Source: Catenaria anguillulae PL171
Taxonomy: Eukaryota; Blastocladiomycota; Blastocladiomycetes; Blastocladiales; Catenariaceae
NCBI GenBank assembly: GCA_002102555.1
Contig: MCFL01000040.1
Location: 1-64,000 of the forward strand
DNA: 64,000 nt
Direction: 5' to 3'
A program made the translations under genes and the position numbers. Below, piece by piece: positions 12,601-22,769 of this stretch. Under the pieces are notes generated by a model. The model was not told the DNA's origin. It saw only the letters and a list, made by a program, of their open reading frames with translations, and ran no database searches. Numbering within the stretch: position 1 is the first letter of the stretch; every line of letters begins with the position of its first letter.

Positions 12601-12957
12601 CAAAAAGCGCGCGCGTCCTCACATCAACTGCACAACGGACAAAAGGGACATGGCCCCGCTGCGCTGCGAATCATGTCCGAGACTGCAGGTCGGCTGGCGG
12701 AAAAGTTTAGCAGTTTGAAACGGAATAGCAGTGCAGGCGGTGGGATCAGGGGACGATTGGGAACACTGGGGAGGGGCAGCCGAGCGGCACCGGGAGAAGA
12801 CGGCGATGGCGTAGCATTTTCGGCTGTTGGTAGGCCGTTGATGACTGGGACTGGGACAAAGCCAGCGGCGGTTGCAGCGAGAATGACGGAGGCACATGGG
12901 TTGACATATGTGGACAGTGAGAGTCGAATTGGAATGGCAGATCGGCTCGAGGATTGA
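9635..12957 (+). CDS. cyclic-nucleotide-gated-type ion channel with an atypical pore (four exons)
   Basis: Exons 9635-11556, 11628-11743, 11816-12357 and 12430-12957 give 1035 residues with clean junctions. Residues 1 to about 395 are Ser/Thr/Pro/Ala-rich and presumably disordered. A six-helix core follows (PHTLFWRVWSRLIVAIEIY as S1; YLLDVFLMLDVWLNLHRYY as S2/S3), with a weakly charged S4 (LRLMRWFRMPHL). The C-linker (KFPVDLQQKILEHEEFLW) and a cyclic-nucleotide-binding fold (FGELALID spliced to NSRVPVTVRT) follow, retaining the Gly-Glu and Arg of the phosphate-binding cassette. The region between S5 and S6, spliced across intron 1, reads FLAALQSIVYVFRQINTNAE and contains no GYG, GET or similar filter. 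The known Blastocladiella CNG channel acts in zoospore phototaxis; whether this protein conducts ions is open. Confidence 0.9.
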
Positions 12958-13177
12958 TGAAGCTTTGTAATTGCTCATAAGTTTTCAAATACATTTTGAC
13001 AAGAAACAGCATACTTTTGTCCTCGATCACGATGAATCATGTTCGCACCATCATCCAGCCCATGATGGCACAACAACGGAAGACAAACAGCTTCGCAAGA
13101 CACCGGCGTACACTTTGATCTAATGTTGGTCTCCATGGTACCCCTTGCAATATTATACAAGTCGCATAGTTTTTGCA

Positions 13178-14949
13178 ATGAATCAACTCCTTGAAGCCGA
13201 GCTAAATCCAAGGTGGGACCCACGTGGCTTCCAAACTGAATATGAAGATGGATCTCGACTCGCAGCACACATACAAACACCGCAAATCATTGTATCAATC
13301 ATCCTCAATGCCTTGGTCTTGATATGTGCATTCAGTAATCACACCAGCTTCTTGCGTCCGCATCGAATGTGCTGATGCTTGGGTCTTGTATGTTGTGTCA
13401 GAATTCGATGCTCTCGAACATGATGAAAACATCCCGTGCTGACTTGAGGGACTGAACTTATAGCGTTAACTACTTTATGTTTGACTTGCTCATGGCATAC
13501 ACACGAATACGATTGACCATGTCCAACCAATGGTCCAAGGTAACTATTCTGTAGCCTGCACCAGTTCCGACTTGATCATTCCCTAACCGCGGCGTTGGAG
13601 TGCTATGTGAACAGCCGGGATGCATAGCCTTTGCAGCCATTTGCACCTTCTTTGTATCCCACGGTGCCTTTACGCTCATGACCATCTGCCTTGAACGATA
13701 CCTTGCCCTCGTTCGGCTAATCCGGGTCAAGCGCCAGCATGCGCTCAACGTTCTCGCCAGCTCGGTTCTCGGATCGATTTTGATTACATGCATGCACTTT
13801 TTCCCGAGGGTAGTGCAATATTAGTAGTTCGGGTATGTCTCTGTTTCGTTTATGCACGTATGGACCAGCTGCAGCATTGACGAGAGACGATGGTCATACA
13901 GCTTGTATTGCTTTCTGACGCGATTGCGAGCATGGCAAGGAGTATTTGATTCAGCTGCCATGATCATTCACTTTGTCTCGATTCTCGGTAGTAATGCTTG
14001 CATTGGTGCCGGTTTCGCAGCTGAGTGGCACGGCTGACATGTTTCGGTCCATTTCATTCCAGTGGGGTATCTGCTCATCTACTTGCAGCTGCGAAAACTC
14101 GCCCGCCGCGCAGCTAGCACCATGAACTTTCCCAACCTTGGCAAATCAACAATGGCCAACCTCGGCCATCGGTTTGGGCTTGGGGGTCAAGGAAGTACGC
14201 CCGGAAACGTTGCCATTCAAAGTGCAACATCACGTACGCCTGACACCGCACAGCTGACTGCCGGCTGATCTTGCTGCGTCCAATGCCTAATGATCAGACC
14301 GCTCATGGCATGTTACGATGTAGGCCAGCGATACGGAAAGCTCGCCCGATACCAAATCTGCTACACACGTTCCGAGAAACCGTCTCTGGTCCACGCTCCT
14401 TGTCAGTGCAATACCCACTTACCTTGCAAACCCCGGGCTCTCCGACACATCATGCATCGACCGTGTCACTTGCGAAATCCGTCGCAAAGTCAATCAAGTC
14501 GCCATCGTCGATGAGTTATCTCGAAAAGCCAAGTGGATCATATCGCCGCATCATCCAGAAGGAAGGGTTGTACTCAGGGGATTGCTCTCGTTGGCGGCGT
14601 ACAGTTGTTTTGTGGCGTCTTACGTGCAATTGGGTGCGTTGCAGGGATGATCATGCATTTTTAATTGGAATGGGTGTCAAGCTGACATTTGGCGGACGTT
14701 CGGTTGTAGGGTACTCCACGTTGGTTCACCAACGGCGGCCACGGGTTGAAGCAGATTGGTGTACGCTGCCTTTCTTGTCATTTACTCCGACCTAGATCCA
14801 TTCTGTCGTGACTCACAACGATTTATGTGTTCCCTGATGTAGTTCTCGTTACAACTCGGCTGTTTCCAGACATTTGCGACCCAATCATTTTGTTTACTTT
14901 GGACAGGCAGTTCCGGGAAACGCTGTTTCGATTGTTTCGGAGGCGATAG
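13178..14949 (+). CDS. seven-transmembrane receptor, rhodopsin (class A)-like, copy 1
   Basis: Several short exons are needed. ATG 13178 opens MNQLLEAELNP, then TM1 (IIVSIILNALVLICAF). TM2 lies in the exon at about 13468-13540 (NYFMFDLLMAYTRIRL). TM3 lies at about 13612-13760, with LERYLALVRLIRVKR, equivalent to the E/DRY motif. TM4 follows (LASSVLGSILITCMHF). TM5 is near 13895-13990 (AWQGVFDSAAMIIHFVSI). Then comes an intracellular loop (YLLIYLQLRKLARRA). TM6 is near 14560-14635, and the TM7 end FPDICDPIILFTLDRQFRET, equivalent to D/NPxxY, leads to TAG 14947-14949. Class A-like receptors signal through heterotrimeric G proteins; the ligand is unknown. The exon-exon frames between TM4 and TM7 are not all resolved, so this copy may be damaged. 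Confidence 0.7.
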
Positions 14950-15175
14950 TGTTGGAGAAAACCGATATATTTACCATAAAGATGATCTCATTCCAATGAC
15001 TTATTGAAGTGGCACGGATTGCAGTGAGTGTTTGTCGTGTTCGCACCGATTCCTGAAATGCCGCGAACATTGAGAGAAGCGACCAGGACCTGAATCAATA
15101 CCAACAGGTAACCATAGTCAATTTGACACATTCCGCAATGTCATCAATGTCAAAGAAATAAGATACTCAGCCACA

Positions 15176-17002
15176 ATGGACGACCTCCTCGATGTTGAGC
15201 GGCACTCTGCCGCAGATCAATGGAATCCCGTGGATTCGACCTGGAACTGGAACCCCTATCCAAGTGGATTGCGCACCTGCAGCTCCCTCAAATCTTGGTC
15301 TCACTGATTCTGAATGGCATTGTGCTCATCTGTGCAATACGAAATCACACACACTTGTTGAGTTCGGCAGCAAACGCACTCATGGTCAGCGTCTTGTACG
15401 TCCTTGATGTGCAAACGATCAGGCTGTCGTGTGTTATCTAAATCCATCGTGTAGCCTAAACTACTTTGGATTCGCCGTGCTCATGGCCGAAACGCGAATA
15501 GCTCTTCTCCTGACCAACAATCATTGGTCCAAGGTCCGCATTTGCTGTTCGCACCCATACTCGCGCAGAAGCGCTTTAACTTTCCGAATTGCCAGAATCA
15601 ATGCCTCACGTTTGCTTCGGTGTGCGTCTTCTTTGTCGCCCACGGCGCGTTCAATCTCATGGCCATCTGTTTTGAGCGCTACCTCGCACTGGTCAAGCTC
15701 ATTCGTGTAAAACGACTTCACGCGATCTATGGCTTGGTGGCATCCATGCTCACGTCCATCGGGCTGACTGTGTTGCATTTTGTGCCGCAAGGCGGCGCGA
15801 TGATTAGCAGTTCCGGGTGCGTTCGTACTGATAGGCTATGTGCGTGATTTACGACATGCCGACAGAAACGAAGGCGATGTGATAACATAGGCTGTACTGC
15901 TTTCCCACACGACTGATCGGCTGGCAAGGGGCGCTCGATGCAGCGGCAATGATTGTGCATTTTGTCGCCATTCTCTGTACGCTTCACCCGTTAATTTCCC
16001 GCTCATGAAACCAAACCATCCGCAAGAAGCTACAACTCTGGGGTGTGTTTCAAAGGGGGATATCTGCTCATCTATTTGCAACTGCGCAAGCTTGCACGAC
16101 GAGCAACAAGCACAATGAACTTTCCCAACCTCGGCAAATCAACCTTGGCCAACCTGGGCCACAAGCTGGGGCTGTCGAGTATCATGCCGAGCAGCAGCAA
16201 ACGACCAGCGACAGTCAAGAATAGTGCCGTTGGTGCAGGGTTTGGAACGTACGGGCTGCTGCAGTGATTCTTCATATGGTCACACCCGACGCGGACTCAC
16301 TCGGAGCGAAAAACTATGTATAGATCCTCAACGTCATCCACAGGCGGCAAACCGGGCGGCGGCACCCGCTCCATGCACGAGTTGAGCGCACACCACCGGT
16401 CGCTTCACGAGCAAGTCCATCATTTGCACTCGCAAACGTCGGTGTCGCTACAGCCACCTTCAGGTGGCGCCTCCGCTTCGGCGCTACCCGCCACAACCGC
16501 TGCGGGCGGTCCGCGAAGCTCGATGCTCTCGCTGGAAACAGCCATGTCGAAAATCATGCTCAAGGCCTCGTCCAGCTCGCTTGCCAGGCAAGCAAAGTCG
16601 ATCCTGTCGCCGCATCATCCAGAGGGAAGGGTCGTGTTGAGGGGCTTGTTGTCGTTGGCGGCGTACAGTTGCTTTGTGGTGAGCTACTCGCATCTGGGTA
16701 TGTAGCTTCCGCTCACGTCGGCCAAGTCGGAACTGACTGACAGAACCCCGCCTCTTCGTGGCCACACGATTATTTGTACATAGCGTGGGTCTCGCTCTTG
16801 CATCAGCGGCGACCGTCGGCAACCTGGGATTGGTGTACGCATTTCTTCCTTTACAGACCCAGCTGGCAGAGACTGACGAGCATCAAGTGGCGCAGTTCTT
16901 GTCTTCACACGCTTGGTTCCGGATATTTGCGACCCACTCATCTTGTTTTATCTCGACCGACAGTTTCGAGAGGCACTGCATCGTCTGCTTGGGAAAGCGT
17001 GA
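15176..17002 (+). CDS. seven-transmembrane receptor, rhodopsin (class A)-like, copy 2
   Basis: This is a tandem paralogue of the gene upstream with the same exon layout. ATG 15176 begins MDDLLDVERHSA. TM1 (ILVSLILNGIVLICAIRN) is in a frame one base away from the start, near 15235. TM2 (NYFGFAVLMAETRIALLL) follows an intron near 15400-15460. TM3 carries ICFERYLALVKLIRVKR. TM4 reads IYGLVASMLTSIGLTVLHF. TM5 (GWQGALDAAAMIVHFVAIL) is near 15920-15970. The third intracellular loop is long and Ser/His/Gly-rich (about 16080-16600), with repeats of NLGKSTLANLGH type shared with copy 1. TM6 is EGRVVLRGLLSLAAYSCFVV. TM7 ends with DPLILFYLDRQFREALHRLL and TGA 17000-17002. The loop length suggests regulation there (inference). 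Confidence 0.72.
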
Positions 17003-17140
17003 AGGCAAAGAATGGAAATACACACAATGGAATTTTCATTTCCATGTGAAGATAATGGTCATCGGCGCAAAAACAGATATGATGTTGAATGTCCGACAGA
17101 GCGGGGGGTATCAATGGAATCAGGGCACCAACCAGCCCGG

Positions 17141-18214
17141 TCAATCACTTGCTGCCCGATCCTTGAGCAATGCGCTCACATCGGCGCCTGCCGCCGCGGC
17201 CGCCGTTTCCGACGATGACCCCATTGAAAACCGAGGCGCCGCTGCCGCCTGTCCCGTCGGCGCCATCATGACCGCCAACACCTTCATTGCCTGCAAATAC
17301 CGCTCGACTGTAATCGGCTCGTCTCCCCACCTCGCCGCCTCGACCAAATCCGCATACAACCGAGCCACGCGCTTGTCCACAACACGCGCATCCACAAGCG
17401 TCCTGAGCCACCGCCGCAATGCAAACTCGCTCGTGCGCGGAACCAAGTGCGGCCATCCGCCCGTGCGTACGTGTTGCACGAGCACTTGTACCGACGTCAA
17501 CGTGGCTGTGCGGAAATTGACACCTTCAAGCGGTGTTCCGGGCTCGCCCCATTCGCGATCTGCAACGGGTGCGAGCCCGTCAGGTTTGGCCTCGTTGACC
17601 AGCCTGGTGGACCGGTCCAATTTCGCGGCAACATGCCGCTGGACGTGCCGGGGAAGCCCGTCGGCGGGCGTAATGGGAATGTACATTTTGGGTAGCCGCG
17701 CAAGGGCGTACCGGACAGTCATGAATCGGGAAATGGCAAAGAGCAGCGAGGCAACGGCCAGCAGGGCGTACGAGCCAATGATGAAGAGTTGCAGGAAGAT
17801 GGACGCCGTGTAGGGCTTTTTCAGGGCTTGTAGATAAAGGTCGGTCGCGGTGGCGAGTGCACATGTGATGATGAGCAGCCATACGAGAAGGCGGAAGGTC
17901 GATAGGGCAAGGCGTTTGAGGAGCGAGGTGGTGGGCGGAGAGGTCGGTAGGCGAGCAGCAGGTGGGGGTGTGGGTTGGTGGTGCATGGATGAGGAGGAGG
18001 TGCGAGAAGTGGGATGTGTGTGGAGTAGCGGTACACTGGCCGTGGCCTGTTGGTGGTGGTGGTGGTGGTGCTGCTGCGATGGTGCAGGAGGAAGGGCCGA
18101 TGTGGACAGCTGGATGGTCGACGAGGCGGCGGTTGCTGAGCGGTTTCGGCGCAAGACGGCCATGGGGATGATGGCTGACGGCGCAGCATCGGATTGTTGA
18201 GCATTTGAGGCCAT
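17141..18214 (-). CDS. DLT1: Dlt1-like fungal membrane protein
   Basis: A single open frame of 357 residues. It has a low-complexity N-terminus (Ser/Thr/Pro with a poly-His run encoded by a triplet repeat at about 18049-18070). Two membrane segments follow, LLVWLLIITCALATATDLYL and FLQLFIIGSYALLAVASLLF. The conserved cytoplasmic part begins LARLPKMYIPITPADGLPRH and contains STxxxx-type and GWPHLVPRTSEF segments. The order (two TM helices, then R-x-P-x-x-Y-I-P-I-T-P) fits the fungal 'defect at low temperature' Dlt1 family as I recall it; its molecular role is unclear. It converges with the receptor gene, the two stop codons being about 140 bp apart. Confidence 0.75.
   Translation of the reverse strand: MASNAQQSDAAPSAIIPMAVLRRNRSATAASSTIQLSTSALPPAPSQQHHHHHHQQATASVPLLHTHPTSRTSSSSMHHQPTPPPAARLPTSPPTTSLLKRLALSTFRLLVWLLIITCALATATDLYLQALKKPYTASIFLQLFIIGSYALLAVASLLFAISRFMTVRYALARLPKMYIPITPADGLPRHVQRHVAAKLDRSTRLVNEAKPDGLAPVADREWGEPGTPLEGVNFRTATLTSVQVLVQHVRTGGWPHLVPRTSEFALRRWLRTLVDARVVDKRVARLYADLVEAARWGDEPITVERYLQAMKVLAVMMAPTGQAAAAPRFSMGSSSETAAAAAGADVSALLKDRAASD
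18044..18080. repeat. TGG/CCA triplet repeat encoding poly-His in the Dlt1-like gene
   Basis: Seven or so GTG/TGG-phased units followed by CTG units; on the minus strand these encode a His6-Gln2 run in the disordered N-terminus of the Dlt1-like protein. Confidence 0.8.
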
Positions 18215-18399
18215 GATGACTTCAGCGAGGAGATTGCACAGAGCTGCTGCATCAATTTATAGTGAATTCATGTTTGAATACATCATCAACCCATGCCATG
18301 TAATGAAATCAGAAGTCAGCCAACGGGATCGGAGTCGGAATCCATGCCGATCACAGCGCTGCCGATCAGACGTGAAATGGCGTTGATATCAAGCACACC

Positions 18400-19347
18400 T
18401 CAGACATCGTATGCGCTGGCAGCAACCAACCTGCTCTCCTTCTTGACCTCTACATCCACGGCTTCAATCTGCCTGCTCAGCACTTTAACCATTTCGCGAC
18501 CCACCGCGCCGCGCAACACACGCAACTCGAGCAACTGAGCCAGATCCATCAGCTCCAACAACTGATGTACCGTCAATGCCGTCAGATCCACGTTGTAGTT
18601 ATCAAGGATCGCCTTGCTTTCACTGCCGCCAGATTCGGCGTTCATGGCGGTGTCCGGCAAGGGCTCGCCAATGACCCACCCCGAGTACATGTGATCAAAC
18701 ATGGGACGAGGGCCGATGCGGGCCACCCGAATGCGATGGGTGCATCCAACTTGAGCAGCGGCGCCCAAGTGCCCTTGAACATGGTGACGAAGTAGGGCGA
18801 TGCGCGGGCGAGAATGGCACGAGACACATGAATCGCGGTGGACGAGTCCTTGGGCAAGAGGGAGCAGTCTGAGAGGTCCGGGTCGTTGAACGAAGTGAGG
18901 CTCGACGGGGCAAGGACCGAGTATTTGGCTGGGAGGTCGATTTGAAGCGGTTCCAATTTGATATTGACTTTGTTGACACGGACCTTTTCCCTTGCTCCAA
19001 ACGAAATACTCGAGACAGGAATGGCGAACGTGGCGCCATTGCGAAGGTTGCCCAAGATGCAAGAATGAATGCCGAGATCGGGTTGATTGGTATTGCCAAG
19101 CCGGCCATCAGTAATGTTGACCGTGATGTAAATCGAGCACTTGAAGAGGGCACTTGGTGGGATGTCGAGACGGCGCATGGCGTAAATGATGAGTCTGGCG
19201 ACCAGGATGTATTTCTCGCTGTCGGGGCCGTCGGGAATAAAGCCAATGTGAACGCTGCACAACGTGGACTTTATTGGCGTTTGCGCAATGGACTACGTGG
19301 GCTGCGGGTGAGAGCGCTTGCTCGATGACTCGGATTGGCGTTGACAT
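18400..19347 (-). pseudogene. BTB-domain gene with frame changes (family copy A)
   Basis: A MATH-like beta-rich N-terminal half leads into a BTB domain with the family signature DCSLLPKDSSTAIHVSRAIL and ASPYFVTMFKG. The C-terminal part (HMYSGWVIGEPLP, then TVHQLLELMDLAQLLELRVL) is in a different frame. The switch is near 18700, where FGWPASALVPCLI should run directly into HMYSGW, and one missing base would restore it. A second change lies near the start (MSTPIRVIEQALSP at 19347 versus VHIGFIPDGPDSEKYILVAR). BTB proteins of this type usually serve as Cul3 substrate adaptors or dimerisation scaffolds. The Gly-Trp-Pro and Tyr-Ser-Gly-Trp motifs are conserved across all copies in the window. Confidence 0.7.
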
Positions 19348-19665
19348 GTTACAAATTTGTTGGTGAGACTTATGAAGGCATGTTCTTTATCATTGCCAAG
19401 GAGCGAGTGTGCGTTTGATGGTGGTGAAGAGGCAGAAAGGTCTCACGGAGGAGGATCGGCGAACCTTTGAGATTCTGCGTTTTGCTCCAAAAGAAACTCG
19501 TAGGCGATTACATACATTTTCGATGATTGACACTCGGCCCAAGTCCAATGTCAAACCCTAAGTCGATGCATTCCGTCTGAAATAACTCCCGATCTTGTTC
19601 GATTCATCTCTCCACGGTCCCAGTCCATTCTCGCTCACAGCCGCCTGACTGGATCGATCGCAACC

Positions 19666-20915
<1,250 letters not shown>

Positions 20916-21112
20916 TTATGGGGATGCGTTCAGACGTGTTGTGTATCGGTATGGAAGACAGCAAGAGTTCTTCGTTCTCCTTTGAAGCGCGCAAATGAGC
21001 ATAGAGAGCGACAACGCGAGCATAGCAGTGAGGGTATGAACACACACACGAAGACGGAGGATAAAAGATACAAGACACGCACGCCCACGCTCCCACGGCC
21101 AAGCGTTTCATT

Positions 21113-22119
21113 TTACCACCCACCAACTTGGGCAATCATGGCCACCCACATCAACACCACCCCTACCTTGACCTTGAACCCGCCGCTCGGCACCAAACTC
21201 GCCTCATCCTGCCCGCCACCTTGCCCGTCTTGTGGCTTTGGCTCTTCTACTTTGCGCTCAACCAAACACGTTCCGGAAGATGCCGCCTCGTTTCCTGGGG
21301 CCCCGTTGACGCTTGCGGGCATGTGCAGCGCACACTTGAAGTTTGCCTCGTCGTCTTTGGATCCAGCGGAAATGCAACCGAGAAGGGCAACGGACGTGGC
21401 GCCGGGCGTGGAGGGGGGAATCGAGAGTGGGGTTGTCGAGCAGTGTTGTTGGAGGCGCGGGACTATAGATATGAATGGAGAGAGATAGAGAGAGAGAGAG
21501 GCGTGAGTTGCGGATACAGGAAGGAGGATCAAAATGTGACATACTTCAGCACGTCGGAGCCGACACGGGCGACGCAAGCTGGTCGGCAGAGCACGCCCAT
21601 TGGCCCGCAGCAACTTGAATGCACCCGAGCACATGCGCCGATTGCACACCCGTCATCTATCCCGATGAACCAAATCAGCTTATGATCCAATCATGTTGTA
21701 CATAGTAAAGCACATACCGACTGGGGCACCTCAAACGCAACACACTCTGGCCCATTACTCACCAACCTCGTTCCACCAGGGACCTGCGGACTCGGCGCCA
21801 TGGACCCCGGTGCCGGGTTGGCGAACGGCGCCGTCGGCGCGTTTGGAATCAGACCGCCGACAAATCCCGAGCGGTCGCCGACAGCGGGTGCGGTGAGCGA
21901 CGTGGTTGGCGGCACAATGCCTTGCGGACCCCAGGGGATCGCGTTGGACCCGGCGCCGGCGGCGGGCGGCACGGGTTGAGCGGGTGCGGGAACCGGCGGG
22001 GCAAGCGGCGGAGCGGGTGCCGGACCGGGCGCGTTGGGAGGGCGGGCGGGAACAGCGGGGGGAGGCGGAGCTTGAGCGGGCGGGCCGGGCGGGCGGGCGA
22101 GAGGCGGTTGGACAGCCAT
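21113..22119 (-). CDS. Pro/Ala-rich protein with LGCI cysteine modules, paralogue of the gene at 7.3-8.2 kb
   Basis: The start is ATG 22119-22117 (MAVQPPLARPPG). Exon 1 (22119-21718) is Pro/Ala-rich and ends PECVAFEVPQS at a GTATGT donor. Exon 2 begins at 21656 with MTGVQSAHVLGCIQVAAGQ and WACSADQ. Unlike copy 1, no GT donor follows the ADQ codons, and an in-frame TGA is met at 21548-21546 unless another donor is used. The last exon, ending at TAA 21115-21113, has ALLGCISAGSKDD, NFKCAL, a Gln/Gly-rich linker and a hydrophobic tail (VKVGVVLMWVAMIAQVGGW). A GA dinucleotide-rich tract lies in the intron near 21485. Domain order equals copy 1, so the two derive from a gene duplication. No known family recognised. 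Confidence 0.6.
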
Positions 22120-22600
22120 GGTCGTAAAGAAGTGATATGATGATCCGCAGTCAGACTTGGATTCAAAGTGGAGGACCAATATCATTTGACGGATGGATGC
22201 GGGCGACGACTTGCTCTTGTATCATTGATGGATGAGCGCAACAGCTGGCCCGGGGCTGTCGAGAGCAAAGTGGAGCCTGAGCTCAAGTGAGGAGCTCTGT
22301 CGGGCCAGGCCGGCCGCCAAGAGTGGACTCGGCGGGAAAGAAGAACATTGAATTGCGATGCGTAGTCATTCCCATACGTCCATTTCGTAAACACATATCC
22401 CTGCGTACGTGGCAACTTGAAGGAATGGAGCTGGGCGGGAATGGAGTTGGGCAGGTAGATCGGACCGACGCTAAACACCTCTCAGTACTAGATTCGCCAC
22501 ACCTGCCACACAGAGGACCCGGTACGGAAAATGGAGACACAAAGTCAGGGTCCAAGCGCACCGTCGGTTCCAACCAATGTGTTTGCCAAGTCGTCCGTGG

Positions 22601-22769
22601 ATGTGAATGCGTTATCAGTGCACTAATTGCTGGAGATCATGGCATTGGCCAGGTTGCTCGAGTTGCCATGCTGGTTGCGGCAGCAAACAGAGAATTGGCC
22701 AAGGCACTCGATTCGCAGTTTCGAGAGGTGGTCTCGGAATGGATGAAGAAGCAGGTCATGGTAGGCTAG
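22601..22769 (+). pseudogene. short BTB-family C-terminal relic
   Basis: The plus-strand frame reads GQVARVAMLVAAANRELAKA followed by LDSQFREVVSEWMKK. This corresponds to the last helical segment of the BTB family (compare LARLLELPVLVGAANREMVN in the copy at 36.4 kb). No BTB core is found upstream. I take it as a remnant of a deleted copy. Confidence 0.5.

Noticed and set aside
13178-17002. Microbial-type rhodopsin as the identity of the 7TM genes
   Set aside because: No Schiff-base Lys in TM7 and no microbial rhodopsin helix C motif; the ERY and DPxxL/F motifs fit the animal-like class A fold instead.
16758-17813. 351-codon plus-strand open frame
   Set aside because: Its first part overlaps the GPCR TM7 region in another frame and the rest is antisense to the intact Dlt1-like gene; low-complexity shadow.
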